DNA of 64,000 nt from DATGUN01 sp035301285 (GTDB lineage Bacteria; Bacillota; Bacilli; Bacillales; Amphibacillaceae): positions 3,571 through 67,570 of the forward strand of contig DATGUN010000101.1 in assembly GCA_035301285.1 (NCBI GenBank), in the 5' to 3' direction. Positions 25,835 to 34,434 of this stretch are shown here, in pieces; position 1 is the first letter of the stretch, and every line of letters starts with the position of its first letter. The position numbers and the translations under genes are program-made. The notes below the pieces were generated by a model. It did not search any database. It saw nothing but the letters and a program-made list of their open reading frames with translations, and had not been told where the DNA came from.

Positions 25835-27379
25835 TTATCTTCCTATTGTTGCTGTATTACTTTTTAATGCCCACTCCATTCTGTTCATAAGTGTATTTCG
25901 AGTTAGTTCTCCGGTCATATTAAATACTTGTAGATTAAAAATAGGGTTTTTTTGATCGGAGTATTTAACCCATTGTTCAGCAACATACTTTAAATCCAAT
26001 GCCTTTATTAAGGCTACATCTGAATCTTCTTGTGAGAACGCTTTAAGCTTCTGAGCTTGTGATACAGCATTTTTGGTATATTCTTGAACGATGATTAAAA
26101 ATAGGGTTACCCGTTTTGGTTCCGTTCTAATATACCTGAGAAATTGATTGAAATGCTTTTCAGGAAAATCATAAGGCTCCTCCGTACTTTTATTATCCCA
26201 TAAAACAACATCAGTTTCTGAAAAGTTTATCTTTCCATCTGCATGACGTGTTCCATCCATTTTTACTAGTTGATTACCTAATTTATTTTCAAACAAATAT
26301 CGTGTTGCATCTTCAAAGTATTTATCCACTTGCACATCTTTTTCTATTACCTTGTTTATTCTTAAAGTTTTATAATCACGAGATGCTAGTTCTACAAAAA
26401 AGTCATATAATCTTGCCCTGTTGTCTGTAGGATCTGATAACAAAGGTGAAGATAACATTTCATAATAATCAATAATATTTTGTACTTTTTCCCTTTTCTT
26501 TCCGCTCACTTTTGTTCCCTCTAAACCTCTTAAAATTTCCGTTAATTCAACTGAACTAAATGTTTTCAATGCCGTAGAAGGAAGAATGTTATGTTGGATG
26601 ATACGTTGAACCAGTTTTTCTTTGACACCGCTTACGTTAAAATCCAAATTACTTAAAATTTCTTTAAGTTGCACTACACTTAAATCAGATAAAAGTGTTT
26701 CATATACTTCTTTTCTTAATTCTCCTCCCATTTCATAACGTAAAATACGTGCTATATCCTCTGGTATAATAAAATAAGTAGTGTCCTCCCTAAATCGTAA
26801 AATAAGTCCTCTAGATTGCAAATTAATAAGAGATCTACTTATTTGTTGATGTGTATGAGGTTTGTTCCCTTTCTGTGGAAACCTTCCAATCTGACTTTCC
26901 AATAAATAATGATCCCGTTTAGATAGTTCCAATTCATCTCTTAATACGTTAAGAATATTAATTTCATGTGCGTTTAATGAATCATCTTTTTTCCATGCTT
27001 CAGAAAGTACAGATTTATAGATTCTCTTAATATTATCTGGAATAATCTTTTCCATATATAATTCATCAGAACTTTGCTTTATTATTTCTTGTTGTATCTC
27101 GTTCACTTCATGATAAAGCTCGGATTCATTTAATAAATAGCCTTCCTTTTCCATCAATGACATTAAGATCATTTCATTTAACAATATTATATCTCTTTGT
27201 TCATCACTAAAATCTAAGTATTTTTTCACACGTTCTTTGTTTTGAAATTCTTCAACATTCCTAAGTATTACTTCTCGCATCTCTTCCTCAGTATCCATAT
27301 GGACATCTTTCAGAAAACTGTCCACAGTTCTTCCAAGGTATAACTTAGACATTTTAGGTAATATGTCCTGTAAATACAT
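25835..27379 (-). CDS. SAP-domain protein with predicted FokI-like nuclease domain
   Basis: A 514-aa protein predicted to bind and cut DNA. Residues 1-130 are helical and charged. A winged helix fits about 135-215 (QQISRSLINLQSRGLI then a beta wing). Two SAP-like motifs follow at about 233-261 and 273-304 (VSGVKEKLVQRI and VSGKKREKVQNI). The C-terminal part holds a PD-(D/E)XK set: D381 in HADGK, D390, and D395-N-K397. Its order and spacing recall the FokI cleavage domain (D450, D467-T-K469). The gene is more AT-rich than its neighbours and has no methylase beside it. A defence or DNA-processing role is inferred. Confidence 0.7.
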   Translation of the reverse strand: MYLQDILPKMSKLYLGRTVDSFLKDVHMDTEEEMREVILRNVEEFQNKERVKKYLDFSDEQRDIILLNEMILMSLMEKEGYLLNESELYHEVNEIQQEIIKQSSDELYMEKIIPDNIKRIYKSVLSEAWKKDDSLNAHEINILNVLRDELELSKRDHYLLESQIGRFPQKGNKPHTHQQISRSLINLQSRGLILRFREDTTYFIIPEDIARILRYEMGGELRKEVYETLLSDLSVVQLKEILSNLDFNVSGVKEKLVQRIIQHNILPSTALKTFSSVELTEILRGLEGTKVSGKKREKVQNIIDYYEMLSSPLLSDPTDNRARLYDFFVELASRDYKTLRINKVIEKDVQVDKYFEDATRYLFENKLGNQLVKMDGTRHADGKINFSETDVVLWDNKSTEEPYDFPEKHFNQFLRYIRTEPKRVTLFLIIVQEYTKNAVSQAQKLKAFSQEDSDVALIKALDLKYVAEQWVKYSDQKNPIFNLQVFNMTGELTRNTLMNRMEWALKSNTATIGR

Positions 27380-27828
27380 AAATCATCCCTCCATATTTTA
27401 TCCTATAATGGGTACCCCAATCCTTTCCGACGGGCAAATATACCTATATCATTTATATTACCATATTTTTCAGTAAATGGTAATGAGAGTTGCGAACATT
27501 GTTAATATATAATCCATTTTTCAAAAATATTTACCCTAGATTAAATTTGTTCATTATCTCTTTTTATTTTCAAAAACAAAATCAAACATGATATCAATGT
27601 ATTCTAGGAGTACATATTACCCTTGAACTGTGATAAAGTTAAAGAGGAAATTAAAGTAACAATCATTAAATTTAAAATATCTTAAGTTCATTAAAATTCA
27701 TTTTTTTATTTTGTATTAATATCCAAATATGATTGTTAGTTTCAAAAGCCCATTTCCTTACTCCAACGCACATCTTGGGTTATATACCATACAATAATTT
27801 TAGAGTAAAAACAAAGGATTTGGTAGGA
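27380..27828. other. AT-rich gap between the nuclease gene and ytaF
   Basis: About 450 bases, markedly AT-rich, containing the nuclease-gene promoter region and the 5' side of ytaF. A frame continues upstream of ytaF to 27733 but has no start signal. No direct repeats, integrase or transposase traces were seen at either end of the insert. Confidence 0.4.
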
Positions 27829-28452
27829 GTGCTGTACTTTACGGGTTTATTATTCTTGGTTATAGCAGTAAGTCTAGATGGATTTGGCGTAGGTATAACG
27901 TATGGTGTCAGAAGTATTCGTGTTCCGTTTTCCGCACTCGCCATCATCATGACAATTTCTGGATTGGTAGTGCTTGGTTCCATGACGATTGGAACCATGC
28001 TAAGTTCTATCATATCTCCCGATTCAGCCCAGATAGTCGGTGCAAGTATTCTTGTTTTTTTAGGTTTTTTTGCCATATTCAACATCGTTCGTTCTAAAAA
28101 ACAACCATCGGATCGAAGAGTGAAAGAACATAAAAAACTTCGTGTATTTAATAAAGTGATTAAAACCCCTGTCAACGCAGATATTGATGATTCCGGAGTT
28201 ATCTCGACCAAAGAAGCATTTTTACTTGGAATCGCACTTGCACTTGATGCCTTCGGAGCTGGGCTGGGCGCTGCGATAATCGGTTATGATCCAATCTTGA
28301 CGGCCTCACTGATCGCAGTCATGAGTGGTTTGTTCGTGTACAGTGGCATCCGGATTGGAATTATTCTGGCCAGTTACAAAAAAGTTCAAGAGCTGACATT
28401 TATTGCACCGTTATTGTTAATCGCCTTAGGTATCTTCAATATGTTCAGATAA
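27829..28452 (+). CDS. ytaF: Sporulation membrane protein YtaF (MntP-like)
   Basis: A 207-aa membrane protein of the MntP/YtaF family. The frame is open from 27733, but the GTG at 27829 is preferred: AAAGG lies 11 bases upstream and the product then begins directly with the first helix (LYFTGLLFLVIAVSLDGFG). The two family motifs VSLDGFGVG and LALDAFGAG, each at the start of one half of the protein, are present, as is a PVNADIDDSGVIS loop near residue 120. MntP relatives export manganese; YtaF is known from sporulation screens. Confidence 0.85.
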   Translation: MLYFTGLLFLVIAVSLDGFGVGITYGVRSIRVPFSALAIIMTISGLVVLGSMTIGTMLSSIISPDSAQIVGASILVFLGFFAIFNIVRSKKQPSDRRVKEHKKLRVFNKVIKTPVNADIDDSGVISTKEAFLLGIALALDAFGAGLGAAIIGYDPILTASLIAVMSGLFVYSGIRIGIILASYKKVQELTFIAPLLLIALGIFNMFR

Positions 28453-28470
28453 CCTTCAAACAAACATGAT

Positions 28471-28497
28471 ATCCCTGATTCTACAAGAGTCAGGGAT
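28471..28497. terminator. Hairpin between ytaF and the rocB-like gene
   Basis: ATCCCTGA (28471-28478) pairs with TCAGGGAT (28490-28497), between convergent genes. No T-run follows on the plus strand, so it is a weak or accessory terminator. Confidence 0.45.
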
Positions 28498-28521
28498 AAT
28501 GATAATCGTGAAATGGCGACG

Positions 28522-30180
28522 TCAAACCTCACGATTCAATACATTTTCAATTACTTCCTTCGTCAAATTAGGGACGATTTCCACTGAATAAGTCATTTCC
28601 ATCCGCTCCAGCTTGCTATGGGCATCCATACCATATGGACCGATATTGATGACAGGAATGTTAAGGTCCTCTACATCTTCATAGGAAACGTAATGTTTCG
28701 TCCCCCAACCCGGATTATTTTTTTTGACTGCTTGAATCCCTTCTTCATCATCGCTTATGGCAACAAAGCTCATATCCGAAATATACGGAAAAAATGGTTT
28801 GGTCACAATCGGGTGCTCATAAGACGGCTGAATGGTGTCAATCGCTTCCTCCAACGCATTCAATAAAATACGCTCATCGTTTGTTTTCCCATTCACTTCA
28901 ACACGTGGTGAATACAAAGATGAATAAAAAAGAATGATGGTAGGCTCTTTAGTCGGCATCCATTTCCAAGCTTCTTCCACGACACGTACCGAAAACAGAC
29001 GGGTATCCAAGGTGTCATCGCTTAATAACTCCTGTTTGAATGTATCCATATACGTTGTATAAGTATCCCCATGCTCCTGAATTAAAAATTGTTCCATTTC
29101 CTCATAATCAAACACACGAACACACTTATTGGCTGGCTCATAAAGGTGTCCCGATTGATCGCAAAACGCTTTAAATTTTTGGTTATATGACTCCATGGCA
29201 GTAGCATATGCGTTTTTAGCTTCATCTTTTAACTTTTCCAAGACATCTTTCGGTGACCATGAATGGATGAAAAAATTGTAATAAGCAAGAGCCGCTAAGG
29301 CTGTCTGGGCAGAGTAAGTCGGCTTTAAATCAGTCTGTTTCAGGGATACGGGTGGTGCGGTGATCTCACCTTGTGAATGATCACAAAGTTCAGGATTATA
29401 ATTGATACGCTTCGTTAATTCCGCTGCAATATAATTCGGATCAAGACCCTCAAAACATGCTCCGACATGGGTTTCTGTTCCCGTAATATAAAAAGTGGGC
29501 AATAGTTTTCCAGCCGTCCCTTTATAGATATACCGATTCGAATCCCCTTCATATCTAGGGGCTACAAAATCGGCATTGATTGCGGCAACATATTCAAACC
29601 CATGTACATGTTGCCATTCCTTTAACGTTTTAATCGCAGATAAAATACCATGCGATCCATCTTCTTCATCACATTCCGCTATAAAAACGAGGTTGCCTGA
29701 CAGCTCCTCTGGATTTTCGGCATAATATTCCAATAAATACATATTACTGCTGACACCGCTTTTCATATCCAGTACGCCTCTACCAAATAACCAATCGCCA
29801 GAGTTCAACTGTTCCTTGACCGTATCAGGAATGATTTCCTCTTTCAGTGTCTTCATCCACTTATCAGGTTGAAAAGCTTCTTCATGAAATTTGTTGAAGT
29901 CATCCACTCCGACCGTATCCATATGCCCCATCAATACAACCGTTCGATTGCTCGGTCCTTTCCTTCCTTTCACAAACGCCAACACATTATATCGTTCGCG
30001 ATGATCATCGATTGTCTGTTCAATCGTTAGATGGCTTGGATGTTCATTGAAATATGGATGTGATGACAGCAAACTGTACAGCGCATGTGCGATAACACTT
30101 TCTCCATGCGTATTGACAATGCTATTCATACTGACTAAATGTTTTGTCAGATCCAGAACATCTTCTCTGCAATATAACAT
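28522..30180 (-). CDS. rocB: RocB-like M20 family peptidase
   Basis: A 552-aa cytoplasmic protein of the M20 metallopeptidase family, subtype RocB (arginine utilisation). Metal-ligand text is clear: GHMDTVG (H86, D88), RGVLDMKSG (bridging Asp) and AECDEEDGS (acidic base and ligand). The length matches B. subtilis RocB. The start is preceded by a GGGGGAG-type site. It lies 33 bases after an SDR gene at the far end of the aromatic cluster, so it is likely the last gene of that transcript. What it cleaves is not known even in B. subtilis. Confidence 0.85.
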   Translation of the reverse strand: MLYCREDVLDLTKHLVSMNSIVNTHGESVIAHALYSLLSSHPYFNEHPSHLTIEQTIDDHRERYNVLAFVKGRKGPSNRTVVLMGHMDTVGVDDFNKFHEEAFQPDKWMKTLKEEIIPDTVKEQLNSGDWLFGRGVLDMKSGVSSNMYLLEYYAENPEELSGNLVFIAECDEEDGSHGILSAIKTLKEWQHVHGFEYVAAINADFVAPRYEGDSNRYIYKGTAGKLLPTFYITGTETHVGACFEGLDPNYIAAELTKRINYNPELCDHSQGEITAPPVSLKQTDLKPTYSAQTALAALAYYNFFIHSWSPKDVLEKLKDEAKNAYATAMESYNQKFKAFCDQSGHLYEPANKCVRVFDYEEMEQFLIQEHGDTYTTYMDTFKQELLSDDTLDTRLFSVRVVEEAWKWMPTKEPTIILFYSSLYSPRVEVNGKTNDERILLNALEEAIDTIQPSYEHPIVTKPFFPYISDMSFVAISDDEEGIQAVKKNNPGWGTKHYVSYEDVEDLNIPVINIGPYGMDAHSKLERMEMTYSVEIVPNLTKEVIENVLNREV

Positions 30181-30213
30181 GTTCTCCCCCCTTGTCTGAA
30201 CATTACATAAAAA

Positions 30214-31005
30214 TTATAAGGCCTTCAAAAGACCACCATCGATGATCAATGACTGACCGGAAATATACGTATTAACACCCGATCCTAGAAAGACAACTGT
30301 TTTTGCAAATTCTTCAGGTGTTCCATAACGCTGCATCGGTATGCTTTTTTGCGCTTTTTCTTTAATGGTATCGGCGGATTGATTTTCATGTTTTGCCCTT
30401 TCTGCATTCAATTCGGAAATCCGGTCTGTTTCAATCATTCCCGGACCAACTGTATTGATTAAGATATTGTCTGATGCAAGTTCTTGTGACAGACTTTTTG
30501 ATAGGCCTAGAATACCTGGGCGCATGGTATTGGATAAGACAAGTCCATCAAGTGTGGACTTGATGGATGAAGAAGCAAGATTGACAATATGACCACCACC
30601 CTGTTTTTGCATATGTGGAACAACCTCGCGTATCATACGGATGAAGCTGAGTAAATTCAGTTCAAACGCATGATACCAATCATCATCTTCCATATCCATA
30701 AACGATCCGCCTGGTGGACCTCCAGCATTATTGACCAAAACATCAATCCGATTGGTCCACGCCTTCATTTTATGAACCATATATGTAAGATCTTTTTTAT
30801 CTTTCATATCACAGACGGTATAGCGAACATGTTCTTTTCCTGTCGTCTCTTTAATATCGTATACCGCCTGTTGCAGATTTTCTTCATGACGGCTTCCGAT
30901 CAATACATTTGCACCTTGCGCCACATATTCTGCTGCAATGGCTTTACCCAACCCTTTACTGCCCGCGGTTACAAGTACTGATTTCCCTTTTAGTTGTAAA
31001 TCCAT
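30214..31005 (-). CDS. Short-chain dehydrogenase/reductase
   Basis: A 263-aa NAD(P)-dependent oxidoreductase. The cofactor motif is TAGSKGLGKA, NNAGG is the structural motif, and the catalytic set is a Ser in LASSSIK plus a region where the usual Y-x3-K is not obvious: the text reads SNTMRPGILGLSKSL, so the tyrosine appears to be replaced by methionine. The ATG at 31005 is chosen over 31023 and 31011 because AAGGGGG then sits at the right distance. It lies between hpaF and rocB. Role in the aromatic route unknown. Confidence 0.82.
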   Translation of the reverse strand: MDLQLKGKSVLVTAGSKGLGKAIAAEYVAQGANVLIGSRHEENLQQAVYDIKETTGKEHVRYTVCDMKDKKDLTYMVHKMKAWTNRIDVLVNNAGGPPGGSFMDMEDDDWYHAFELNLLSFIRMIREVVPHMQKQGGGHIVNLASSSIKSTLDGLVLSNTMRPGILGLSKSLSQELASDNILINTVGPGMIETDRISELNAERAKHENQSADTIKEKAQKSIPMQRYGTPEEFAKTVVFLGSGVNTYISGQSLIIDGGLLKAL

Positions 31006-31109
31006 TTCCATCCCCCTTACCATTAAACTGAAATCGATTTCACATAATCTGTGAAAAGACTTCGACTTATTGGATCAATTATTTCTATTCCTTGTATTCA
31101 TATACCCGA

Positions 31110-31493
31110 CTATTTATTTTGGAAACGCCGGTGAATATTATTTTTCTTATAAGTAGGAAATGGGAATTCATACAACTCCATCGATAAAGCGATATACCGG
31201 TTTTGGAACTCCTTTGTAAAATGGTGTTCCATTATATTGAACAGTGAATCACATACTTGTTTTTTGACTTTTTCAGGTCTGCCGGAACCGATTTTCATCA
31301 TTACATGGACAAAAGCATCATCTTCCTTATCGTCGCTGATTGCATACTCCGTTATCTTAATGGCTCTTGTTCGTATTCCCCCCATCGGAAATATGTCGGT
31401 TTCTGCCAATGTCTGATTAATCTTCCGGAGGAGCGATGGGATCCGAGCATCGTTTTCTATATTTGCTGTATATTCAACGGTTATGTGCGGCAT
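31110..31493 (-). CDS. hpaF: 5-carboxymethyl-2-hydroxymuconate isomerase
   Basis: A 127-aa isomerase of the CHMI/tautomerase fold. It shifts the double bond of 5-carboxymethyl-2-hydroxymuconate in homoprotocatechuate breakdown. The frame is open from 31547, but the ATG at 31493 follows AAAGGAGG and yields MPHITVEYT, so that proline becomes the N-terminal catalytic base after Met removal. It begins 13 bases after the second hpaG gene. Family text GGIRTRAI and VHVMMKIGSGR is present. Confidence 0.9.
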   Translation of the reverse strand: MPHITVEYTANIENDARIPSLLRKINQTLAETDIFPMGGIRTRAIKITEYAISDDKEDDAFVHVMMKIGSGRPEKVKKQVCDSLFNIMEHHFTKEFQNRYIALSMELYEFPFPTYKKNNIHRRFQNK

Positions 31494-31506
31494 TTTGCTT
31501 CCTCCT

Positions 31507-32274
31507 TTAAAAAAACGTTTGTTGATGGAAAGTGCTTTCTCCAACAATAGTATTTTTCAAGGCACCAATCCCTTCAATTTCAGTTACAATTTCATCGCCA
31601 TCATAAACAGGAACAGTTCCTTTTGGAGTACCTGTTAATATCACATCATTTTCGTTCAATGTCATAAAACTGCTCAAATATGATATCAATGATGGAATAT
31701 CGAATATCATATCGTTTGTTGTTCCGTTCTGTTTGAGTTTCCCGTTCACGTATGTTTTTAAAGTGAGATCCATGGGATTCTCCACCCATTGTGAGGGTAC
31801 AAGCCATGGACCGATCGGCGTTAGCGTATCCCGGTTTTTCACACGTAAATTAGGGCGATAATAATTTTCTAGATAATCACGTACCGTATAATCGTTTGCA
31901 ATTGAATATCCCTTGACATATGTGTATGCTTCTTCTTTTTTAATATCACGTCCACCTCTTGCGATAATCACTGCAAGTTCACACTCATAATGCATATTCT
32001 CGATTCCTGTCGGACGTTTCGTTTGTGCATCATGTCCGATGAGTGCATTCGGACCTTTTAAAAATACAAGTGGCTCACTTGGTCGTTTAACAGCTATTTC
32101 AGAAGCATGATCCTGATAATTCAGCCCCAGTACAAAAATCGTCTGTGCTTCAATGGGCGGTAACCACACAACAGATGTTTTTTCGACTTGACGTCCATCA
32201 TCAAGAAGCAGGGAACCATCATGTTCCACCGCTTCATGTACATTCCCGTATATAGCGACACGCGCGCGTTTCAC
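31507..32274 (-). CDS. hpaG: FAH-family decarboxylase/isomerase, second HpaG half
   Basis: A 255-aa fumarylacetoacetate hydrolase-fold protein. Metal-binding text is seen in NMHYECELAV (E residues) and YSIANDYTVRDY, and GTPKGT lies near the end. In E. coli one HpaG polypeptide carries two such domains; here they are separate genes that overlap by four bases (ATGA), so they are probably translated together and form one enzyme. It acts on the muconate intermediate, decarboxylating and isomerising it to the 2-oxohepta-enedioate. Confidence 0.87.
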   Translation of the reverse strand: MKRARVAIYGNVHEAVEHDGSLLLDDGRQVEKTSVVWLPPIEAQTIFVLGLNYQDHASEIAVKRPSEPLVFLKGPNALIGHDAQTKRPTGIENMHYECELAVIIARGGRDIKKEEAYTYVKGYSIANDYTVRDYLENYYRPNLRVKNRDTLTPIGPWLVPSQWVENPMDLTLKTYVNGKLKQNGTTNDMIFDIPSLISYLSSFMTLNENDVILTGTPKGTVPVYDGDEIVTEIEGIGALKNTIVGESTFHQQTFF

Positions 32275-33059
32275 AAAACACCACCTCCGACGGCTGGTTC
32301 TGTTTCTTTTATGATCCGATTCTCCAATGAACCTATCTCGTCAACATCAATCCGGACTGTATCGCCTACTTGTGCAATCGGAGCACCGTCAAATATACCT
32401 AATAGAAGTACATCACCTTCACGGAATGTCATGAACGTACTGATCTCAGAGAGCAATGCAGACGCTTTACGAATGACCTGACTGGTATCAATGACCTGTT
32501 TCACGTTGTCATTGACAGATACACGTATCTTGATGTCATTTGGATCCGGAATCCTGTCTGACCTGACAATCCAGGGGCCGATCGGGCAAAATCCATCTCG
32601 TACTTTATTTTTGATGTTTGGCCGGTGAAAATCATTGTGTTCAATACTGATGTCATTGACGATTGTATACCCTGCCACATATTCAAGGGCGTTTTCTGGA
32701 GTGACATTAACAGTTGTTTTTCTGATAATCATGCCTAAAGTGCCGTTGACTTGGATTTCATCTTCTCCCTCTGGCATCGGAATATATTTTTTGTGAGCAT
32801 TTACTGTATTAATCGGTTTGATGTACAGAATAGGGTGAACTGGCGGGTGATGATAAGGTTCTTGATGAAATGTACTTTCCATTTTTTCTACATAATCTCT
32901 ATCATTCATTAAAACACCGTAAATCGTCCCAGTACATGGAGCCTGGTACGACAAATCCTCTGGTTCATAATGAAGCCCATTGTAAATCAATGTATCTGAT
33001 TCGAGTTCCATTTCCTTCATCTGCTTCGCACCATCTACCATTACTTGGACACGCGTCAT
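32271..33059 (-). CDS. hpaG: FAH-family protein, first HpaG half
   Basis: A 262-aa FAH-fold protein. The frame is open from 33128, but the ATG at 33059 has GGAGGGG eight bases upstream and is preferred. An unusual N-terminal region (about residues 30-75) contains LSYQAPCTGTIYGVLMNDRD, the HpaG-type nucleation site. The ligand pattern differs from the second half: EDEIQVNGTLGMIIRK replaces the usual E-x-E, so this copy may have lost metal binding and act as a structural partner. It overlaps the next gene by four bases. Confidence 0.82.
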   Translation of the reverse strand: MTRVQVMVDGAKQMKEMELESDTLIYNGLHYEPEDLSYQAPCTGTIYGVLMNDRDYVEKMESTFHQEPYHHPPVHPILYIKPINTVNAHKKYIPMPEGEDEIQVNGTLGMIIRKTTVNVTPENALEYVAGYTIVNDISIEHNDFHRPNIKNKVRDGFCPIGPWIVRSDRIPDPNDIKIRVSVNDNVKQVIDTSQVIRKASALLSEISTFMTFREGDVLLLGIFDGAPIAQVGDTVRIDVDEIGSLENRIIKETEPAVGGGVL

Positions 33060-33153
33060 GACTCTTTCCCCTCCATTATGATGGTATGCGGAATATGTCT
33101 TTATGAAAATCTCTTTCAACGCACCCATATCCCGCTACTCTTTCATTCAAAAC

Positions 33154-34401
33154 CTATTTCATTTCTATTAATAGTTGTTCCGGGTTCTCCATCCACTCGC
33201 TGAACCGATTGGTGAAACGGATCGCCATGGCGCCATCACACACACGATGATCAAACGACATTGATAGCGTCATGATGGAACGTATTTTGATCTCATTATC
33301 ATCCATAACGACCGGCATTTTTTTCGTTTTATGAAATGCGATAATACTCGTTTGTGGATGATTGATGATTGGTGTAGCCGCTGTTCCACCCAAGGGGCCA
33401 ACGTTGCTCATGGTAAACGTGGCGCCTTGCATTTCCTCTAAGGCTAATTCTCCGGACTGAGCCTTTTTTGTCAGCTCCTTAATTTCTGCATGGATCATCC
33501 GTATGCTTTTTTGCTCGACATGTTTTAAAACGGGGACCAATAACCCTCTTTCAGTGTCTGTCGCCAGTCCGATATTGTAATAGTTGTAAGCGTGAATAAC
33601 ATCATTCTTCTCATCCAACTCACCGTTCAATACCGGAAAATCCTGTAATGTGAGCGCAAGGGTCTTTACAAAAAAAGCGGCCATACTGATCGATTCACCA
33701 TGATCTTTCAACCGATTCCGGATGATTGATAGATTCGTCAAATCAATTTCGTCATAGTGAGTGACGTGTGGGATAGTCTCTACAGAACGGGTCATTTTTT
33801 GAGCGATTTGCTTGCGGATGCCTGTAAATGGAATTGTCGTCGACGTTTCTTCTATTTTCACATCCATCTGAGTGACTGGTTCTGATAGACTTACAGATTC
33901 TTTAAAGCGATGGATATCCTCTATGATGACTCTCCCACCTGGCCCGGTTCCCTCGACTTTTTCGATATCGACATCATGTTCGCGGGCAACTTTTCTTGTA
34001 TACGGAGCAGCTTTGATCCGTTTTGGAGGCTTCTTGATATCAGCCGGCGCATCTGCTTCAGCCACACCCACAGGGGATTGCAACGTCATCCCCGGACTTA
34101 TGTCGTTTTCCAATGTATGCCTTTCACTCGGTTCCGTGATGTTCGATACGGGTGATGTATTGTCCATCACACCTTCTATTTCAAGCAAAACAGTTCCGAC
34201 TGACACAACCGTTCCTTCTTCAACGTGGATCGACTGAATCATTCCTTCAGCAGGTGATGGCAATTCGGCAACCATTTTATCTGTTTGTAATTCGACGAGC
34301 GGTTCGTCTATCTCAACATGGTCTCCTTTTGACACAAAATAACGAACAACTTCACCTTCTGTCATCCCTTCACCAATATCATGAAACTTGACTTCAATCA
34401 T
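33154..34401 (-). CDS. 2-oxoacid dehydrogenase E2 (dihydrolipoyl acyltransferase), branched-chain type
   Basis: A 415-aa acyltransferase core of a 2-oxoacid dehydrogenase complex. The lipoyl domain (1-78) has K42 in LQTDKMVAE. A linker follows, then the E3-binding domain at about 130-168 (AAPYTRKVAREHDVD) and the catalytic domain, with H385 and D389 in SFDHRVCDG. No E1 or E3 gene is nearby. Its place beside phenylalanine dehydrogenase suggests that it serves oxidation of aromatic 2-oxo acids, such as 4-hydroxyphenylpyruvate, to acyl-CoA; this is inference, and a branched-chain role is the alternative. Confidence 0.88.
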   Translation of the reverse strand: MIEVKFHDIGEGMTEGEVVRYFVSKGDHVEIDEPLVELQTDKMVAELPSPAEGMIQSIHVEEGTVVSVGTVLLEIEGVMDNTSPVSNITEPSERHTLENDISPGMTLQSPVGVAEADAPADIKKPPKRIKAAPYTRKVAREHDVDIEKVEGTGPGGRVIIEDIHRFKESVSLSEPVTQMDVKIEETSTTIPFTGIRKQIAQKMTRSVETIPHVTHYDEIDLTNLSIIRNRLKDHGESISMAAFFVKTLALTLQDFPVLNGELDEKNDVIHAYNYYNIGLATDTERGLLVPVLKHVEQKSIRMIHAEIKELTKKAQSGELALEEMQGATFTMSNVGPLGGTAATPIINHPQTSIIAFHKTKKMPVVMDDNEIKIRSIMTLSMSFDHRVCDGAMAIRFTNRFSEWMENPEQLLIEMK

Positions 34402-34434
34402 GACGAACCTCCTTTCTGTTTCATATATTCAGCA

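Noticed and set aside
25515..27828. Mobile element or prophage carrying the nuclease gene
   Set aside because: The insert is AT-rich, but no integrase, transposase, terminal repeats or tRNA target were found, so only an accessory gene is claimed.
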